Shown here: positions 58,681 to 64,000 of the stretch, piece by piece
Layout of the letters: each line of letters opens with the position of its first letter
How positions within the stretch are numbered: the first letter of the stretch is position 1
Assembly: GCF_026213295.1 (NCBI RefSeq)
Contig: NC_079414.1
Location: forward strand, 5,388,768-5,452,767
Direction of reading: 5' to 3'
Length of the DNA stretch: 64,000 nucleotides
Source of the DNA: Gadus chalcogrammus
Taxonomy: Eukaryota; Chordata; Actinopteri; Gadiformes; Gadidae
Program-made: the position numbers and the translations under genes
Notes under the pieces: model-generated
What the model saw: only the letters and a program-made list of their open reading frames with translations
Database searches by the model: none
Told to the model about the DNA's origin: nothing

Positions 58681-60069
58681 CCCGGACTTAGCCTCAACAT
58701 TTAATTTGTTGCACATGGTTTGAACAGTTGAAATGCAAAAAAATGATGCATTAAATATAGAATTTGTTCATCTGTTGGTTGCAGCTTTTAGAAAACTAAT
58801 GAAAACACATATGAAAAGTGACTTTTTTAAACTTTAAATTAATGCAATTCTAGGCTAACTATTAAAAGTATTTGGTTTGGTATTTGGTCTGTAAAACTAT
58901 TGGTCATAGTTTACAAGTCACATAGCGATTATGAATGTTAATTGTTCCACATTGTGGTCATGCTTTAGCCTCTCTAGAACTGTTGATCAGCACAGAGATA
59001 CTGTTGAAACATGCGGCAGGCTCTGTTGAAGAAGACCCCCTCCCTATAGCTATAAAAGGCTCATTCTAAGGTAACAAAAACACTTATTTTCAAGGGATTA
59101 AAACATTATGAATAATTTATCCCATATCTGCCAAATTAATCCGCTAGCTGCCACTAAATGATATACATTTCACCTTTAATTCAGCTATAGGACCTAGATT
59201 TAAGAGTCTAGTCAGAAGCAAATCATGATAATAATATAAAATCCTTTCTCTGGTCACTTTCAAATCAATCAACATGTGTGGAAGTGGGTTAAATTATGCT
59301 GGAGCTGGATCAACCGCGAGGGGCTAGGCCAGGTGTATGATTCCACACAGAAAAGGCATGGGCAATGGAGGAGGAAGAGGGGCCTAAAGCCAAAGCAAAC
59401 TAACAATGTTTGAGTTCCAATGTTATGGTTCCCAGATTACATAAGGAACCATGGTCCTTATGTATTAAGGTCCTCAAACATGTTATATAGTCAATATATA
59501 GTAGTCGGATAGTTTTGTGGTGGTCTCACAGCTTCTACGTTGGCATGCCTGATAGGATATAAAAAATACAAATACATTTTTGACCGAGTCAAGTACGATT
59601 CACAATACAAATGTAATTGTGTATGGATCCTGCCCAGCAAGGAACCGCTCTCAAACAGCCAAGACTGGTCTTTACCTGAGTTGGACGGTTCAATACTCTG
59701 CAGAGGACTCAATACTCCTAATTCATCCAGCAGACCCAACAAAGGTTAGACTATAACGACTAGTCCCATATAAATCTTTCCCAGTACTTCCTAGATAAAT
59801 AGATTTACACGTGCTGCACCACGCTAATGTTCAAGTACTGAATGTTAATGTCCCTAACTTGCCGTTGGCATCGCAACATAGTGATTCTTATCCAGCCCTT
59901 TGCTTAGTTTTCTCAGGTCCTACCAGTTATGGACCTTCTTATCAGAGACATGAATGGAATCCATAATGTGAAAGGTGACCTGGAAAGCCATCTGGTTCAT
60001 CTCTTATCGTGCCTACCCCACCTAGACCATGTTGATAGATGTCATCAAGCTGTGTGTCCTGAATATCAT

Positions 60070-61374
60070 TACAGTTTTTTCCTATCGTTTTAGGCAATTT
60101 ACCTAAACCATGTTCACATTCCCTAAACACTTCACACAGTGAGCATACCAGTAGACCATGTGAACCAAACTGTGGTTACTTGCCCCTATGCTAAGATACA
60201 AATGCTGGCAATGATGCCTTCTTCCAAATTTCATGGATACCTGCCCCAGTCAATGTTCACTACCGGCAAAACGCTGTGGAACTACAGCATATTTTACCAA
60301 TGTTTAGATACTCTGTTCAAAACAGTGAACTTTCTGTTCAAAACAGTAACAGTACAGTGATCTAAACAGTAATTTAGATCACTGTAGATGGAAAGATGCT
60401 GCATTTGGACAGACAAATGAAGTTACATGTTTGAATAAGAAAAAATATTTAGTTTATAGTTTATTTATTTTATTTTACAGTAATTTAGATTTTTTTCCCC
60501 CTGTGCACCATAGTTCTTGGTGAATTGGGATGGAATTACTTTTTTTACGTAAAAGCAACACTACATACAATGATCTGTACAAAACACAGAGGATAAGTTT
60601 TGCAATGCAAAACACCTGGTGGTCATATGCGGAGGATAGGAGGGATTAGCCCAATTCTGCGCCACTGTTGGACTATTGTAATATACAGTATGTGCAGGTT
60701 TTGTGCATTGCATTTTTTTGTAATGTATTTTCTGTTTTGTGTAACACTTGCACTGTGACAAAATCTCCAAAAAGTGAAGCACAGTGAAAAAAACTGTTGT
60801 GTTTGTGATTTGTTTCTGGATCATATATTACGTACTTACTGTATGTAATTTGCATTACAAAAACTGAAAATTGTTATTCTCAGTTTCTCATAAAACACTT
60901 ACAGTATTTACTGTATTTACAATTACAATACATTTACCACACTCAATTGTGACATCTTTTGTGGGAGGTAAACCGACATATGAACACTGTCAGCAGATAC
61001 TTGGCTTGGATTGTCATACTGTAATATTACAAACTTTATTACTGTAGTCCAAAGAAGTGTTTGTCTGTGTTTTTTCTCTTTTTTTCAATGCAACACTACA
61101 GGAAATCTATGCCAAACTGGAGGACACAGCAACATTTTATATATGCAATTGGCAATGCTTCAAGATGTTAGTGTTTTTTAGGTCATAGTGTTCTGAGAGG
61201 AAACATGTGTTAAGTTATGGCAGCATTGTTTGTGGTGTGGTTGTTGTAGTGCATTTTGCACCAAAGGTTAACAGATATGCAGAGGTGTGTGTCTCTAAAG
61301 CCCACTGTGTTAAGTGATAGGGAAAAGTGACCATAGTATGGGTACATGACCGAAAACGATAGGAAAAAACTGTA
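60070..61374. mobile_element. Mariner/Tc1-like element with perfect terminal inverted repeats, degenerate
   Basis: The left end ACAGTTTTTTCCTATCG and following TTTT are perfectly inverted at 61353-61374. Both ends abut TA, the expected mariner target duplication. The 1.3-kb length suits a Tc1/mariner element, but no long transposase frame survives. The longest minus-strand frame (60561-60824) is short and unrecognised. Confidence 0.8.
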
Positions 61375-62474
61375 AACACGATGATATAATAACAGGATAA
61401 AATAACAGGATATTGAAGGTTCACTTGAGTTAAGTAGCTCTTGTCATAAGTACAATCTGGTCACCAAGTACTGTGCAATCCCACTTTCCTGTGGTATTCC
61501 TCATCCAAAGTCTGCAATGCTCAGATTTTTTTTATATGACGCTGGCACCTCTAAAGTTACATCCAAAATAAAACAATTGAAATTTCCCCTTTTGAGGCTC
61601 AAAGACCAACGTCTCAAATAAATTGGTTTCAAAGAATAAAGCTGACATCATCATGATAGCATGTGAGATAATCTCTCATCTTTTAGTGATGTGCCTCAAC
61701 CAAACTAACAAACAGATCACATTGTCTGTGATGATTAATCGACCAGTGATGTGTGTGTCGGTGACAGGTAACCCTCCGCTCAGACTACCCAGCAAACGCC
61801 AAGTTATAGATATCCCAGTGTATCCCTTTAACCTTAAATGTTATCTATGCCAACATCCCGAAGACTTACAACTGAGACTATCAATGCATTTGAATTATGC
61901 ATTGATAGTCTTTGTGGTTATAGATTTTGTGAGTGTTGCTTGCATGCTTTCAAAAATTTCAATCTGTCTGGCTCATCACTCTGGTCAATATTGGCCAATA
62001 TTTCTCCACAGAAATATGACAAGGATTTACCCATTCTCTTGTTCTTGATAATTATCCAATCTGAAACAAATAAAAGTTAGGTATTCAATAAATACCAAAA
62101 GTCAATGTTTTACAAATAATAGTATTTTTGATCATTACAGCTGCTAATAAATAAATCTATTTCCAGAATCGATAGCTATAAAAAATCCTCAATTTTTTTC
62201 TGGTGCGTCACATATCTGCATATTTCGAAATTGCTGTTTACATTTTAACATTTATTGCCCCAGTTAACGTGTTTTACCAAACGTCCTGGCAACTGTAACA
62301 TGATGTTTGAAACATGGCTTCAACTGCAGGGAAAGTAAACAAACAGCTGCCTGTTGTCGTTTCATATTTTGCTGGAGGCGATCCTACTCTGTTCTGGCCT
62401 ACCTTTGGCCAAAGGAAACCAAGACTTCACATTGCATTACTGAACAGTTTGAGAAGGAAATGTCCAGATCCGTA

Positions 62475-63220
62475 GGATGACTGGCCCCTGACTGGCCGGT
62501 TGGACCCTGACTGGCCATTTGGCCCCTGACTGGCCAGTTGGACCCTGACTGGCCAGTTGGACCCTGACTAGCCATTTGGCCCCTGACTGGCCAGTTGGAC
62601 CCTGACTGGCCATTTGGCCCCTGACTGGCCAGTTGGCCCCTGACTGGATGGTTGGCCCCTGACTGGCCAGTCAGCCTCTGACTGGCCCCTCACTGGACGG
62701 TTGGCCCCTGACTGGATGTTTGGCCCCTGACTGGCCTGTGGGCCCCCGGATGGCCTGTTGGCCCCTGACTGGACGGTTGGCCCCTGACTGGCCCCTGACT
62801 GGCCCCTGACTGGCCCCTGACTTGCCCCTGACTGGCCGGTTGGCCCCGGACTGGCCCCTGACTTGCCCCTGACTGGCCGGTTGGCCCCGGACTGGCCGCT
62901 GACTTGCCGGTCGGTCCCATGGCCGGTTGGCCTCTGAATGGCCGGCTGGCCCCCGGTTGGCCGATTTGCCCCTGACTATCCGGTTGGCCCCTGACTGGCC
63001 CCTGACTGGCCCCTGACTGGCCGGTTGGCCCCTGACTGGCCCCTCACTGGCCGGTTGACCCCTGACTGGCCGGTTGGCCCCTGACTTGCCGGTCGGCCGC
63101 CGGTTAACCCCTGACTGGCCGGTTGGCCCCTTACTGGCCCTTGACTGGCCGGTTGGTCCCTGACTGGCCGGTTGGCCCCTTACTGGCCCCTGACTGGCCG
63201 GTTGGTCCCTGGTGTCAGAC
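62475..63220. repeat. Minisatellite of mixed 19-bp and 11-bp units
   Basis: The main unit is CTGGCCGGTTGGCCCCTGA (19 bp). A short form CTGGCCCCTGA (11 bp) lacks an internal 8 bases. About forty units alternate irregularly, with GGTT/AGTT/ATTT variants. Open frames such as GQSGANRPVRG on the minus strand come from the repeat. Confidence 0.95.
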
Positions 63221-63633
63221 CTTGGATGATCCACAAGGTACGCAGGGAAAGGTGCAGTTTGCCAATGTCTCCCTCACTGGGATAAGTGTAAACCACAGCA
63301 CAATTGAATATGCTGACAAAAAATATATCTTAACAACCAGATTGTTTAGGGCAGAGGTTCCACATGGCGCCTTGAATAGTCCTCCCTATTTATGTCCCTC
63401 TGTTTTCTTCTTCGAAATGCTAAAGATGCTTTGATATGCACGAATAGATTAATGTTTTGATGTTCTTTATCAGCCTCTGGCCAAACACTGATGACAGCAG
63501 CAAACTGTTCTGAAGCTGGTCTGTGTTTAAAGCGGTGGTTTTGTAGACATTGTACTTATATTTAGAATTATTATTGAAATGCTTCTTTCTATGGTATTCT
63601 TTACGCATTGGCCGTTACACGCACAGAAACAGA

Positions 63634-63824
<191 letters not shown>

Positions 63825-64000
63825 CCGTACACGCGCACGCATGCACACAAACGCACAAACGCCTATACCCGCACACAGACTGTCTGAGCAGGCAGCAGTG
63901 GACGCCGTGTGATTTACTCTAATTTGTTTTAGGTCCGCGAGTTCTTCACACATTACCTGCTTGTAAAACAGAAGAGGCCGTTAATGAAGTTAAGAGGCGT

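Noticed and set aside
62671..63234. 187-codon Gln/Gly/Pro-rich minus-strand frame
   Set aside because: Entirely within the 19/11-bp minisatellite.

Overview
This window is vertebrate nuclear DNA, almost certainly from a teleost fish. Its genes are split by GT-AG introns, dinucleotide microsatellites are long and very frequent, and fish-type LINE and hAT-like repeats are nested in the introns. Four genes are recognisable by protein similarity recalled from vertebrate families; no database search was run. In window order they are the last exon of a glycine receptor alpha subunit (glra3, +), complete hpgd (15-hydroxyprostaglandin dehydrogenase, +), cep44 (centrosomal protein, -) and fbxo8 (F-box/Sec7 protein, +). 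This is the same order and relative orientation as the GLRA3-HPGD-CEP44-FBXO8 block of human 4q34, so the assignments support each other.

Region by region. 1-2801 is glra3 intron. 2802-3146 is its terminal coding exon, ending in TM4 and followed at once by a stop-free 24-bp minisatellite (about 3150-4205). 4212-7478 is 3'UTR and intergenic DNA, ending in an (AC)n and a long (GA)n tract just upstream of hpgd. hpgd has seven coding exons between 7479 and 21925 (261 codons) with all SDR catalytic residues. Its introns carry a Rex/CR1-like LINE fragment, two L2-like LINE fragments and a MITE. 21926-31514 lies between the converging hpgd and cep44 genes and is repeat-rich, with a 700-bp tandem duplication, hairpin MITEs and minisatellites. 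cep44 runs leftward from its ATG at 47814. Seven coding exons are clear, an eighth is likely, and the terminal exon is uncertain. Its 10.4-kb first intron contains a nested transposon cluster with a giant inverted repeat (arms about 600 bp) and two hAT-like elements with exact 8-bp target-site duplications. cep44 and fbxo8 are divergent and probably share a promoter region (47815-48525) that also holds a (TG)n-(CA)n inverted microsatellite. fbxo8 has a likely noncoding first exon and seven coding exons (49662-52930, 324 residues), one of them ending in an apparent GC donor. 52931-64000 is non-coding: fbxo8 3'UTR, a mariner-like element, a 19/11-bp minisatellite and microsatellites.

The genes do not form a functional pathway. 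They cover an inhibitory neurotransmitter receptor, prostaglandin inactivation, centrosome structure and ARF/ubiquitin-related regulation, and are linked by conserved synteny. I found no convincing novel biological system. The most unusual structures are the 24-bp array fused in frame behind the glra3 stop codon, the giant palindrome and nested hAT cluster in cep44 intron 1, and the GC-AG intron of fbxo8.
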